Made by a program: the position numbers and the translations under genes | The notes under the pieces: model-generated | What the model was told of the DNA's origin: nothing | Database searches by the model: none | The model's input: only the letters and a program-made list of their open reading frames with translations | In this document: positions 6,611 to 14,682 of the stretch, one piece after another | How positions within the stretch are numbered: the stretch's first letter is position 1 | Layout of the letters: every line of letters starts with the position of its first letter | Assembly: GCA_036380735.1 (NCBI GenBank) | Contig: DASVEE010000031.1 | Span: 127,888-191,887 of the forward strand | Direction: 5' to 3' | DNA from: DASVEE01 sp036380735 | GTDB lineage: Bacteria; Acidobacteriota; Thermoanaerobaculia; Gp7-AA8 | DNA: 64,000 bases

Positions 6611-6640
6611 GCAGTGCCGCGCTTGAGCAGTGCCGCGCTT
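6611..6640. repeat. Short direct repeat
   Basis: GCAGTGCCGCGCTT occurs twice, at 6611-6624 and 6627-6640, two bases apart, between the DUF5985 operon and the convergent response regulator; the second copy touches the regulator stop codon. Confidence 0.5.
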
Positions 6641-7281
6641 CAGACGATCAGCCGCTTCCGCATCGCGTACAGCACGATCTCCGCGGTGCTGTGCAGGTTG
6701 AGCTTCTGCATCAGGTTCGCACGGTGCGTCTCCACCGTCGACACGCCCACTTCGAGCTGGGCCGCCACTTCCTTGTTCGACCGTCCTTCCGCGAGCAGAT
6801 GCAGCACTTCTTTCTCGCGGTCCGTGAGGAGGTCGTACGAGTCCGTGAGTCCGCGCGCCTGCAACTGCTGCATGTACTCCTCGGCCAGCACGTCGCTCAC
6901 GGCAGGGCTGAAGAACGACTTCCCCGCCGCCACCGCGCGCAGCGCCGGAAGCAGGTCTTCGTCCGTCGAGTCCTTGAGCAGATAGGCGCGGGCGCCCGCG
7001 TGAATCGACCGCATGACGTACGACTCGTCGAGGTACATGCTGAGCATGATCGCGCGCGGCGGCGGCTGCATCTTCTGCGTGCGCGCGGCCACGTCGATCC
7101 CGTTCAGCTTCGGCATCGCCACGTCGAGGATCAGCAGATCGGGACGATGCTCCTCGCACAGACGCAGCGCCTCGAGTCCATCGGCGGCTTCGGCGACCAC
7201 CTCCACGGAGGCCTCCGTCTCCAGGAGCGACCGCATCCCGCGGCGGACGATGGAATGGTCATCAGCTAACAGCACGCGCAA
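6640..7281 (-). CDS. NarL/LuxR-family response regulator
   Basis: A 213-residue protein. The start is TTG at 7281, supported by AGGAGG six bases upstream. The receiver domain (1-120) has acidic pair DD at 7-8, phospho-Asp 53 in LLILDVAMP and the conserved Lys in AYLLKDS. The C-terminal LuxR-type helix-turn-helix (150-208) reads LTDREKEVLHLLAEGRSNKE, then STVETHRANLMQKL. It overlaps the 3' end of the histidine kinase gene by 20 bp, so the kinase is its partner. Last gene of otsA-otsB-HK-RR; control of trehalose or osmotic response is inferred. Confidence 0.95.
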   Translation of the reverse strand: MRVLLADDHSIVRRGMRSLLETEASVEVVAEAADGLEALRLCEEHRPDLLILDVAMPKLNGIDVAARTQKMQPPPRAIMLSMYLDESYVMRSIHAGARAYLLKDSTDEDLLPALRAVAAGKSFFSPAVSDVLAEEYMQQLQARGLTDSYDLLTDREKEVLHLLAEGRSNKEVAAQLEVGVSTVETHRANLMQKLNLHSTAEIVLYAMRKRLIV

Positions 7282-8653
7282 GTTGAGCCTCCTGAATCGG
7301 TGTCGGTACGGGAATCGATACGTGGAGCGCGGTGCCTCCCGGCTGCCGCCGCCCTACCTGAAACGCTCCATGAAGCTCGCGAACGCGCTCTTCGATGCCG
7401 ATCAGCCCCATCCCGTGGGTCCGCTTCACATCGATGCCGACGCCGTCGTCCGCGACCGAGAGCTCGATCGTGTTCTGCTCGTAGTGGACGCTGACCTCGA
7501 TGCGGCCGGCCTGCGCATGACGCGCACAGTTCGTCAGCGCCTCCTGGACGATGCGATACACGCACGTCCGGTACTGGTCCGGCAAGGCGTCGAGCTCGCC
7601 GGCGAGCGTGAGCTCCACCTGCATCCCGAAGCGGCGGCGGAAATCGCGGATGTGCCACTCGAGCGCCGGCTGCAGACCGAAGTCGTCGAGCATGCTCGGA
7701 CGCAGTCCCATCACGAGATCGCGAACCGAGCGAAGGATCGTGTCGAGCAGGCGCTTCGCCTCGGCGATGGCGTGCCCCAATTGGGCGTCGGAGCCGCCGC
7801 GCGCGCGGTCCGCGCGGCCGATCTCCAGCCGCAGCGCGGTCAACATCTGCCCGACGTGGTCGTGCAGCTCGCGCGTGACCTTCTTCCGCTCTTCTTCCTG
7901 CGCCGCGACCAGCTGCTGCGAGAGCTGCCGCATCTCGCGCTCCGCTCCTTCGGCGTGGACGCGCTGGCGCTCCGCGCGGCGCTCCAGCGCCCGCAGGCGG
8001 AGCACGGCGATCAGAGCGACGACGAGGCCGAGGAGCAGCGTGCGCAGCAGCCGCGCGTGCAGGTCTTCGCGGAACAGCACCAGCCGGCGCGACACCTCCG
8101 CCCGCTGCCGCGCGAGACTCGCGCTGTTGAGCTGCTCGATGTCGTTCGCGATCGTCAGCACCGCCTCGCGGCGCGGCAGCACCTCGCGCCGGAGAAAGCG
8201 TCCGCTGCGCATCATCTTTTCGTAGGTCGACCAGGCGAAGAGCGGTTCCATCGCCTGCCAGTAGTCCTCCAGCCGCTCGTCGAGATGCGCCATCCGAGGC
8301 GCCGCCTCGGCCGGCAGCAGACCGCGAAGCTCGCGGACCGTGGTGCCGTGACTCTGACGCAATTGCTTGAGGCGCTGGCGGTACTCCGGGGCCTCCTCCT
8401 GGTCGGTATCCATGAGGTAGTCACGGATGTAGATGCCGGAGAGGTGCACGTCGCCGCGGAGGCGCCGCAGCTTGTTCTCGACTTCGCGGTGATGACTGTT
8501 CAGCTCGTCCAGCTGCGCGTAAATCTCCTCGGCCTTGCGCGAAGTGGTGGCGACGGAGGTGTAGATCAGCAGCAGCAGCCCCGCCAGCGCCGCGGCGGCG
8601 ACGGGCCACGTCGTCCGGAAGTAACGCCTCCGCCATGCCTCGAGGAATCGCAT
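7262..8653 (-). CDS. Membrane sensor histidine kinase (HisKA_3 type)
   Basis: A 463-residue protein. TM1 lies at residues 16-36 and TM2 about 203-222; the 165-residue extracytoplasmic region between is helical with a coiled-coil look (EEIYAQLDELNSHHREVENK). HisKA_3 phosphorylation site: RELHDHVGQ near residue 265. ATPase domain 360-450 with N-box EALTNCARHAQ and G-box DDGVGID and GMGLIGIEERV. Such kinases phosphorylate NarL-type regulators such as the one immediately downstream. The ATG lies 22 bp after otsB. The signal is unknown; position after otsAB suggests osmotic or desiccation stress (inference). Confidence 0.93.
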   Translation of the reverse strand: MRFLEAWRRRYFRTTWPVAAAALAGLLLLIYTSVATTSRKAEEIYAQLDELNSHHREVENKLRRLRGDVHLSGIYIRDYLMDTDQEEAPEYRQRLKQLRQSHGTTVRELRGLLPAEAAPRMAHLDERLEDYWQAMEPLFAWSTYEKMMRSGRFLRREVLPRREAVLTIANDIEQLNSASLARQRAEVSRRLVLFREDLHARLLRTLLLGLVVALIAVLRLRALERRAERQRVHAEGAEREMRQLSQQLVAAQEEERKKVTRELHDHVGQMLTALRLEIGRADRARGGSDAQLGHAIAEAKRLLDTILRSVRDLVMGLRPSMLDDFGLQPALEWHIRDFRRRFGMQVELTLAGELDALPDQYRTCVYRIVQEALTNCARHAQAGRIEVSVHYEQNTIELSVADDGVGIDVKRTHGMGLIGIEERVRELHGAFQVGRRQPGGTALHVSIPVPTPIQEAQLARAVS

Positions 8654-8675
8654 CAGGAGTCCACAACGCGCGGAA

Positions 8676-9374
8676 TCAGATCATCACTTCCGCACGCACG
8701 AGGCGAAAGAGCTCGAGAAAGGAGCCGACGACCGTCACGCCCGGCGGCGGCTCGCGCTCGCTGCTCGCCACGAACACGCCCCGGCCACGTTCCGCCGCGA
8801 AACGCAGCGCACCGAAATCGGTGACGTCGTCCCCGGCGTACACGACGCGGCCCGCACCGACGGCGCGCGTCAGCCACCGCAGCGCTTCCTCTTTCCCGGC
8901 GCCCGCGCAGCGCGCTTCGACGACACACCGCCCTTCGATGAGATGGAGCGCGTGCTCCCTCGCCCAGTCGCGAAAGGCATTCGCCACCGGCTCGTCATAC
9001 GGCACGCCGCGCCAATGCAGCGCCACGCCGTGTTTCTTCTGCTCCAGCCGCAGGCCGCCGGCGGCGATCGCCTCCCTCAGTTCCGGCGGAACCGCCGCCG
9101 TCAGAGGCGGCGTATCGCGCACCAGCAACCCGCCGGGCGCGCGGACCTCGAGCCCGTGCGACGCGATCATGTACGCACCCGGAACGTTGACGCGGAGCGA
9201 AAGATCGTCCGCATCGCGTCCCGAGACGACGGCCACGACCACGCCTTCCATCTGCGTCGTCTCCGCCAGCAGCACCGCGGCGGCGCGGTCGATGCGCACG
9301 TCCGCCGGATCGGCGCAGATCGGCGCGAGCGTGCCGTCGAAATCGAATGCGAGCAGCGTCGTGCTGCCCGTCAT
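8676..9374 (-). CDS. otsB: Trehalose-6-phosphate phosphatase
   Basis: A 232-residue HAD-fold phosphatase that dephosphorylates trehalose-6-phosphate to trehalose. Motif I is LAFDFDGTLAP (both catalytic Asp present), motif II VVSGRD, and the C-terminal acidic motif VYAGDDVTDFGALR binds Mg2+. The ATG overlaps the otsA stop (ATGA), indicating translational coupling in the OtsA-OtsB pathway from UDP-glucose and glucose-6-phosphate. Length is normal for short bacterial OtsB. Confidence 0.95.
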   Translation of the reverse strand: MTGSTTLLAFDFDGTLAPICADPADVRIDRAAAVLLAETTQMEGVVVAVVSGRDADDLSLRVNVPGAYMIASHGLEVRAPGGLLVRDTPPLTAAVPPELREAIAAGGLRLEQKKHGVALHWRGVPYDEPVANAFRDWAREHALHLIEGRCVVEARCAGAGKEEALRWLTRAVGAGRVVYAGDDVTDFGALRFAAERGRGVFVASSEREPPPGVTVVGSFLELFRLVRAEVMI

Positions 9375-11641
9375 ACGACCGCCGCCTCCCGCGCGCTCAC
9401 TCCCGCGGCAGCGGGACGCTGCGGCCAGAACCGCGCTCCCTGCAGCCGGACGTCCTGCATGTCGGTGAGCAGCCTTTCGGACCAGTCGTAGATGGTGCTG
9501 GAGGCGATCTGTGCCCGCATCGTCTGCATCCTCGCCTTGCGCTCCGCCAGCGGCATCGCCGTCGCGCGGAGGATCGCCTCGGCCACCTGCTCGACGTCGT
9601 ACGGATTCACGAGCAATGCGCCGTCGAGCTCCTTCGCGGCGCCGGCGAATACGCTCAGCACGAGCGCTCCGTCGCCGTCGTTGCACGCGGCCACGTACTC
9701 CTTGGCCACGAGGTTCATCCCGTCGTGCAGCGGCGTGACGACGGCGCTGTCCGCCATCGCGTAGTACGCGCGCACTTCGTCCGGCGAGAACGTGCGCATC
9801 TGCAGCACGATCGGCTTCCACGCGTCCGTTCCGAAGCGCGCGTTCACGCGCTCCACCGCCTCGGCCAGATCGTCCGCGAGTTGCTGGTACCTGCGGATCC
9901 GCGTCCGCGTCGGCGACGCTAGCTGCACGAAGACGTAGCGGCCGCGCAGCGACGGATTCTCCTGCAGCAGCGTCTCCACCGCGGCCACGCGCTCGAGCAG
10001 CCCTTTCGTGTAGTCGGCGCGATCCACGCCGACGCTCACGTGTACGTCCGCCGGGATCCCGAGCGCGCTCCGCAACGCGGCGCCCGACGCACGCGAGGCG
10101 GCCGGATACGGCCATTCCACGCTGATCGGATAGGGGCGTACGAGCGTGCGATGCCCACCGCTCGTCACCGACATCTCATCGAAGTCGACGCGGCATTCGA
10201 GGTAGCGCTGCGCCGCTTCGAGAAAATTGAGACAGTACTGCCGCGTGTGGAAGCCGAGAATGCCGGCGCCGAGCATCCCCTCGAGGAGCGTCTCCTTCCA
10301 CGGGCAGATTCCCACCACCTCGGAGCTCGGCCACGGGATGTGCCAGAAGAGGCTCGTCACGACGTGCGGCGCCTGTTCGCGCACGAGCTTCGGGACGAGC
10401 GCGAAGTGATAGTCCTGAATCAGCAGCATGCCTCCGGCGGACGATTCTTCGGCGGCGGCGCGCGCGAACGTCTCGTTCACCGTCTGGTACGCGGTCCAGT
10501 CGGCCGCGCGGAACGAAGGCTGGGTGTGGGCCATGTGGCAAAGCGGCCAAAGTCCCTCGTTGGCAAAGCCGGAGTAGTAGCGCTCGTACTCCTCCTCGCC
10601 GATCCACATCCGGCGCAGCGTGTACTCCGGCGCTGCCGGCGGTACGGCCAGACGGCCGAAGCGGTCGGCATGGACCCGGTCGGCCGAGCCGCCGCCGTAC
10701 GCGATCCACGTCCCGCCGCAGGCACGCAGGATCGGCTCGATCCCGGTCACGAGCCCGCTGGCCGGGCGCTGCACGACCACTTCGCCATCGCGGCCGTACT
10801 CGTGTGCATACGGCTCGCGGTTGGCGATGACGACGAGGCCACCGCTGGGGATCGCGGCGGCGGCGAACGCGCTCAAGCGCTCCGCGCCCGTCTGCGGCGC
10901 CGCATCCTCATGCCGGAGGTGCTCGACAGCATCGCGCATGTCGCGGACCAGGAGCCGAAGCCCGGCCGGCACGGGCGCATCATCGACCTCATGCGCGCGG
11001 ATCTGCCGCACGAGCGAGCGCGCGGCTTCCTCCGTGCGGCGGCTTCCGATCCGCGCGCCGGCCCGGGCGAGCAGCAACAGCGCCAGCAGCGCCAGCTCGG
11101 CACCGACGAACACCATCCCCAGCACGTGTTTTCGGCGTGCGTCGAGGAAGGTCCGGTCCTGCACGACGAGCAGCGTTTCCGCGCCGCTGACGGCGTGTGC
11201 CGTCACCACGACGTTGCGGTCTCCGAGGGCTCCTCGCGTCGACTTCCCGGCAGCCGCCGCCGCGGCGAGTGCCAGGCCCGACCGGCACCCGAGGCTGCGG
11301 CCGATGCCCGTCGCGGCCACGACCGAGCCGTTGCTGCACGCCACCAGGTGCGACGCATCCTCATTCGCCGCGAGCCGGTCGAGCGCCGCCTGCAGTGCCG
11401 CGGGAGCCGCATTGCGCGCGTGCGACTCCGCCGCGATGCCGATCAGGTGCGCGCGGTGATTCAGGTCGCGATCCGTCCAGCGGCGGAGCGCGGTGTCAAA
11501 CAGGTCGTAGAGCAGGCCGAAGATCAGACCGGCACAGATCAGCGCGCCGGCGATCACGGCGATGCTGTCTCGCAGCCGCGCCGGACCAGCGAGGGCACGC
11601 CAGAACCGCGACCGCAAGGGGACTGCTGTACCTCTCCACAT
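9371..11641 (-). CDS. otsA: Membrane-anchored trehalose-6-phosphate synthase with N-terminal sensor-like region
   Basis: A 756-residue protein, against about 470 for usual OtsA. Residues 267-735 are the GT20 synthase: GGLVVIANREPY, GGTWIAYGGG, FWHIPWPSSE, VGVDRADYTKGL and DGMNLVAKEYVA are conserved, so it should make trehalose-6-phosphate. The N-terminus is extra: TM1 at 28-48, about 120 extracytoplasmic residues, TM2 at 173-193, then a linker resembling a HAMP helix. This is the layout of sensor kinases, with a synthase in place of the kinase. AAGGAGAG precedes the ATG by 7 bases. It heads the otsA-otsB-HK-RR operon. Confidence 0.92.
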   Translation of the reverse strand: MWRGTAVPLRSRFWRALAGPARLRDSIAVIAGALICAGLIFGLLYDLFDTALRRWTDRDLNHRAHLIGIAAESHARNAAPAALQAALDRLAANEDASHLVACSNGSVVAATGIGRSLGCRSGLALAAAAAAGKSTRGALGDRNVVVTAHAVSGAETLLVVQDRTFLDARRKHVLGMVFVGAELALLALLLLARAGARIGSRRTEEAARSLVRQIRAHEVDDAPVPAGLRLLVRDMRDAVEHLRHEDAAPQTGAERLSAFAAAAIPSGGLVVIANREPYAHEYGRDGEVVVQRPASGLVTGIEPILRACGGTWIAYGGGSADRVHADRFGRLAVPPAAPEYTLRRMWIGEEEYERYYSGFANEGLWPLCHMAHTQPSFRAADWTAYQTVNETFARAAAEESSAGGMLLIQDYHFALVPKLVREQAPHVVTSLFWHIPWPSSEVVGICPWKETLLEGMLGAGILGFHTRQYCLNFLEAAQRYLECRVDFDEMSVTSGGHRTLVRPYPISVEWPYPAASRASGAALRSALGIPADVHVSVGVDRADYTKGLLERVAAVETLLQENPSLRGRYVFVQLASPTRTRIRRYQQLADDLAEAVERVNARFGTDAWKPIVLQMRTFSPDEVRAYYAMADSAVVTPLHDGMNLVAKEYVAACNDGDGALVLSVFAGAAKELDGALLVNPYDVEQVAEAILRATAMPLAERKARMQTMRAQIASSTIYDWSERLLTDMQDVRLQGARFWPQRPAAAGVSAREAAVV

Positions 11642-11748
11642 TCGGCTCTCCTTCTGCTGTTTCGGTAGCGTGGGGAGGCAGTGCTCGTCGACACCCGGCG
11701 ATGGCTTCAGCGTCCCATGCCGCGGCGGCGAGAACCGCCGCCCACCCC

Positions 11749-11762
11749 ACGGTACGTACCGT
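11749..11762. promoter_or_regulatory. Perfect 14-bp palindrome in the otsA divergent promoter region
   Basis: ACGGTACGTACCGT lies 107 bp upstream of otsA and 162 bp upstream of the divergent HAD gene. A candidate operator. A separate hairpin-forming GCGGCGG/CCGCCGC lies at 11722-11741. Nothing else stands out in 11642-11923. Confidence 0.35.
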
Positions 11763-11923
11763 ATTGCCGCGCCCGGGCGATGTACATCCGGTCGACAGGG
11801 GAGAGCGGCGACGCGATGGCGGGCTCGACGCGTGATCCCTGGAGGTCAGCGCCGGCGCGCGACGGCAGTCTCCCCCCTTTGCCCGATGGGAACCGTTCGC
11901 GGACGGCCCTACCGTGGCGCTTC

Positions 11924-12790
11924 ATGCACACGCAGAAGAGCAAGGCGGTCCGCATTCGTCCGAAGAGTCCGTCCGTCCCCGCCGGAGCAGGCAGGCAGGT
12001 GGCCATCTTCACGGCCGTCGACGGGACGCTCCTCGACGCCGAGACGTTCGATCCCGGTGTCAACCGCGAAACGATCCGGCGGCTGAGCGCGGCCGGCATT
12101 CCGGTCATCCCCGTGTCGGTCATGACCCTGGATGAGCTGATGCCGCTCGCCGCCGAGCTCGGCCTGCAGCGCGCGATGGTGATCGAGGCAGGCAGCGCGA
12201 TCGCGCGCTGGAGCGGCGACGGCTGGAACGTCGAGCCGTCCGGGCCGCCAGCCGAAACACTGCTCGACGTCGTGCGCGACATCGAGGACCGGTCGGGCGC
12301 GGATCTGCTGGTTTACTCGGCCTTGCCCGATTCCGATGCAGCACGGGTCTCCGGCCGCACCGGGGCGATGCTCGGCGCATCGCTGCGCCGCCGGTTCAAC
12401 GAGCCGTTCCTGATCGAGAGCGGCAACTTCGACGACGTCGCCCGCGCCGCCGCCACGGCCGGCTTTTCCGTACGCCGCGGCCGCCGGTTTCTGCACCTCT
12501 GCCGCCAGTGCGACGAGGGAGAGGCGTTCACGCGGTTGCGTGACGAGCTCCACGCGGAGATCTCGATCGCCATCGGCGGCTCTTCGGTCGATGCCGAGTT
12601 CCTCAGCCGCGCCGACATCGCCATCATCGTTCCGAATCGCGACGGACGGCCGGACGAAGAGCTGCTGGCGAAGGTGCCGCACGCCCAGGTGGCGCCGGCT
12701 CCGGCGCCGGATGGATGGACCGCCGCCGTCGAGGAGGTGTGGCGGACGCTGCGCGAGGCAAAAACAGCCGGCGCACCGCGCATCGCTTGA
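11924..12790 (+). CDS. HAD-family (mannosyl-3-phosphoglycerate phosphatase-like) protein lacking the nucleophile
   Basis: A 288-residue protein from ATG 11924. Layout and sequence resemble Cof/MPGP-type HAD phosphatases: FTAVDGTLLD near residue 29, IRRLSAAGIPVIPVS, MVIEAGSAIA, and the C-terminal SSVDAEFLSRADIAIIV. Motif I should read DxDGT; here it is A31-V-D33-G-T, so the Asp that forms the phospho-enzyme is Ala while the general acid is kept. It is probably not an active phosphatase; a binding or regulatory role is possible. Divergent from otsA, so a compatible-solute link is likely (inference). Confidence 0.78.
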   Translation: MHTQKSKAVRIRPKSPSVPAGAGRQVAIFTAVDGTLLDAETFDPGVNRETIRRLSAAGIPVIPVSVMTLDELMPLAAELGLQRAMVIEAGSAIARWSGDGWNVEPSGPPAETLLDVVRDIEDRSGADLLVYSALPDSDAARVSGRTGAMLGASLRRRFNEPFLIESGNFDDVARAAATAGFSVRRGRRFLHLCRQCDEGEAFTRLRDELHAEISIAIGGSSVDAEFLSRADIAIIVPNRDGRPDEELLAKVPHAQVAPAPAPDGWTAAVEEVWRTLREAKTAGAPRIA

Positions 12791-12840
12791 CACTCCGCGC
12801 AGAGAACGCGACGCCTTCGACGCGAAATCAGTAGAACAGC

Positions 12841-12917
12841 TCTGCCGTCGCGGCTGGAGGTTCTGCCAATTTGGCTGGACGCTCTGCCGTCGCGGCAAGC
12901 GTCTCTGCCGGCAACAG
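12841..12917. repeat. 21-bp tandem repeat with internal palindromes
   Basis: Units start at 12841, 12862, 12883 and 12904 (partial), each beginning TCTGCC. Each full unit contains an imperfect palindrome (GCCGTCGCGGC or GCCAATTTGGC) followed by TGGA or AAGC. It lies between convergent genes, next to the terminator. Confidence 0.7.
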
Positions 12918-12947
12918 AAGAAAGGCCGGCGGCTTGCGCCGCCAGCC
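12914..12947 (-). terminator. Rho-independent terminator of the secreted beta-trefoil-like protein gene
   Basis: On the minus strand, stem GGC-GGCGGC/GCCGCC-GCC with one mismatch and a four-base loop (12924-12947), followed by TTTCTTCT. It lies 13 bases after the stop at 12960. Confidence 0.7.
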
Positions 12948-12959
12948 TCCCTCGCTGTG

Positions 12960-14615
12960 CTAATCGTTCAGGGTGCGGTCGAGCGTGAAGCGCTCGTTCG
13001 TGCCCATCGTGGCCGACGTCGCCGTCACGTTGCCGCCGAACGTCGGCGCGGTCAGGTAATGGCCGCTCGGCGCGCGCAGGTAGAACTGGTCGCCCGCGGC
13101 GATCAGCTCCGCCGTCTGTGTCACCTTGTGGATCGTGAAGATGGTGCCGCTGCCCGCCGTCGTGACGATCGTCGAGCCGCCGCCGTTCGTCGCCAGCCAG
13201 TGCTGACCGTTGACGTTCTTCACCAGCACGGTGTCGCCGTGGCGCAGGCTGCCGCCGTTGCCGTCGACGAGCGTCATGTTCGCCAGGCTGCCCGCGGTGC
13301 GCGAGGTGCCGCTGAGCGTGACCGTCGCGCCGTTGCCCGCCGTCGTCCAGTAGCTGCCGCGCTTGATGCCGCCCGGGTACGTCTCCATCCCTTCCATCGA
13401 CGGCCGGACCGACGGCCCGGCGCCGGCGTAGTAGCTGCCGATGGAGAAGTAGAAGTGCTTGCGACCCAGGCCCCACGTCTTGTCCCAGTCGTTCGGACCG
13501 GTGAGGAAGATGTCGTTGAAGCGGTCGAACATGTAGCCGGTCGCGCCGCCGCGCGAGAACGCGAAGCGGTCGTAGAGCTGCTTCATCTTGAAGTTGTCCG
13601 CACGGTACGGCGTCGGCGTGCCGAGCGTTGACGGATGGTTGCCGGCGTAGAACTGCGTGTCGTAGCAGGGGTAGCCCGGGATCAAGGCGAAGTTGCCCGC
13701 GTCGAGGAGGTAGCAGCCGTTGTTCGAGAACTCGGCCGAATTCGTCCCCGTCGCCGCCGAGCGTGAGCTCGCCTCCGCGAACAGGTAGCCGATCATGCCG
13801 AGGCGGTCGGCGAGGAGCTCCGTCTTCGCGAAGGAGCGCTCCGCGACGTCGAGTCCGACGACCGCGCTGCCGAAGCTCGTCATCTGTCCGATGCCGTAGG
13901 CCAGCGACTGCTGCCCGTGGTTCAGCGTCACGAGCTCGCCCGTCGGCGGCACGGCGATGAGGTCCGCGTACGTGCCGTTGCAGACGCCGCGGTTCATCAG
14001 ATCCTTCGGCGCGTTCGGATCGAACTTGCGGATGCAGGAGGTCTGCGGGTCCAGCATGTTCGACATCGCCGTGATGGCTTTCGCGCGGTGCGTGGTCCAC
14101 TCCACGCGGCCGGTGTGGCGGAGGTACGCGGCGATCCACGCCTGGGCGGAGGCGTCCATCGCGTAGTCCTCGAGGCAGGTGTTGCCGGTCTGCCACTTGA
14201 AGCTGTCGAAGCCGCAGGTGACGTTGCCGTTGATGTCCCTCTGGCGGTCGAACTGGTAGTTCTTCGCCACGTCGCGAATCTTCGCGTCGAGCGACGGCGT
14301 CAACTGGTCGAAGGCGCCGATGAAGAGGCCCGCGGCCATGACGTACGTGACGGAACCGCCGGACAGCCACTTCTGCCATTCGGTAGCGGGCGTGTTCGAG
14401 AGCTTCGTCTCGAGCTTGATGCGCGCGGCGCCGGCGCAGCCCCACGGATCGCCGGCCGAGTCGTAGATGAAGGCGTAGTCATTCAAGTCGGAGGACTTGA
14501 TGTCCCCGCGGACGAAGTCGGACGCGGCGTACGCGCGGCACGCGTAAGCCGAGGGGGCGGCGAACACGAGCGCGAGCGCACAGACGGACAGCACTAAGGT
14601 TGTGAACCGTTTCAT
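12960..14615 (-). CDS. Secreted protein with C-terminal fascin/beta-trefoil-like domain
   Basis: A 551-residue protein with a signal peptide (MKRFTTLVLSVCALALVFAA, cleavage after SAYA). The middle (about 30-410) is rich in Trp, Tyr and paired Cys (e.g. GNVTCGFDSFKWQTGNTC) and could be an alpha/alpha-barrel-like domain; no catalytic family is recognised. The last 130 residues have the fascin or ricin-like repeat pattern (GDTVLVKNVNGQHWLATNGG, then GDQFYLRAPSGHYLTAPTFG), suggesting carbohydrate or protein binding outside the cell. Single gene with its own terminator. Confidence 0.75.
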   Translation of the reverse strand: MKRFTTLVLSVCALALVFAAPSAYACRAYAASDFVRGDIKSSDLNDYAFIYDSAGDPWGCAGAARIKLETKLSNTPATEWQKWLSGGSVTYVMAAGLFIGAFDQLTPSLDAKIRDVAKNYQFDRQRDINGNVTCGFDSFKWQTGNTCLEDYAMDASAQAWIAAYLRHTGRVEWTTHRAKAITAMSNMLDPQTSCIRKFDPNAPKDLMNRGVCNGTYADLIAVPPTGELVTLNHGQQSLAYGIGQMTSFGSAVVGLDVAERSFAKTELLADRLGMIGYLFAEASSRSAATGTNSAEFSNNGCYLLDAGNFALIPGYPCYDTQFYAGNHPSTLGTPTPYRADNFKMKQLYDRFAFSRGGATGYMFDRFNDIFLTGPNDWDKTWGLGRKHFYFSIGSYYAGAGPSVRPSMEGMETYPGGIKRGSYWTTAGNGATVTLSGTSRTAGSLANMTLVDGNGGSLRHGDTVLVKNVNGQHWLATNGGGSTIVTTAGSGTIFTIHKVTQTAELIAAGDQFYLRAPSGHYLTAPTFGGNVTATSATMGTNERFTLDRTLND

Positions 14616-14682
14616 GGGTCTCCTGTGATGGTAGGGATGTAAGGAGCTGCGTAACGCAGACGACGAATCGTTATTTCCGGAA

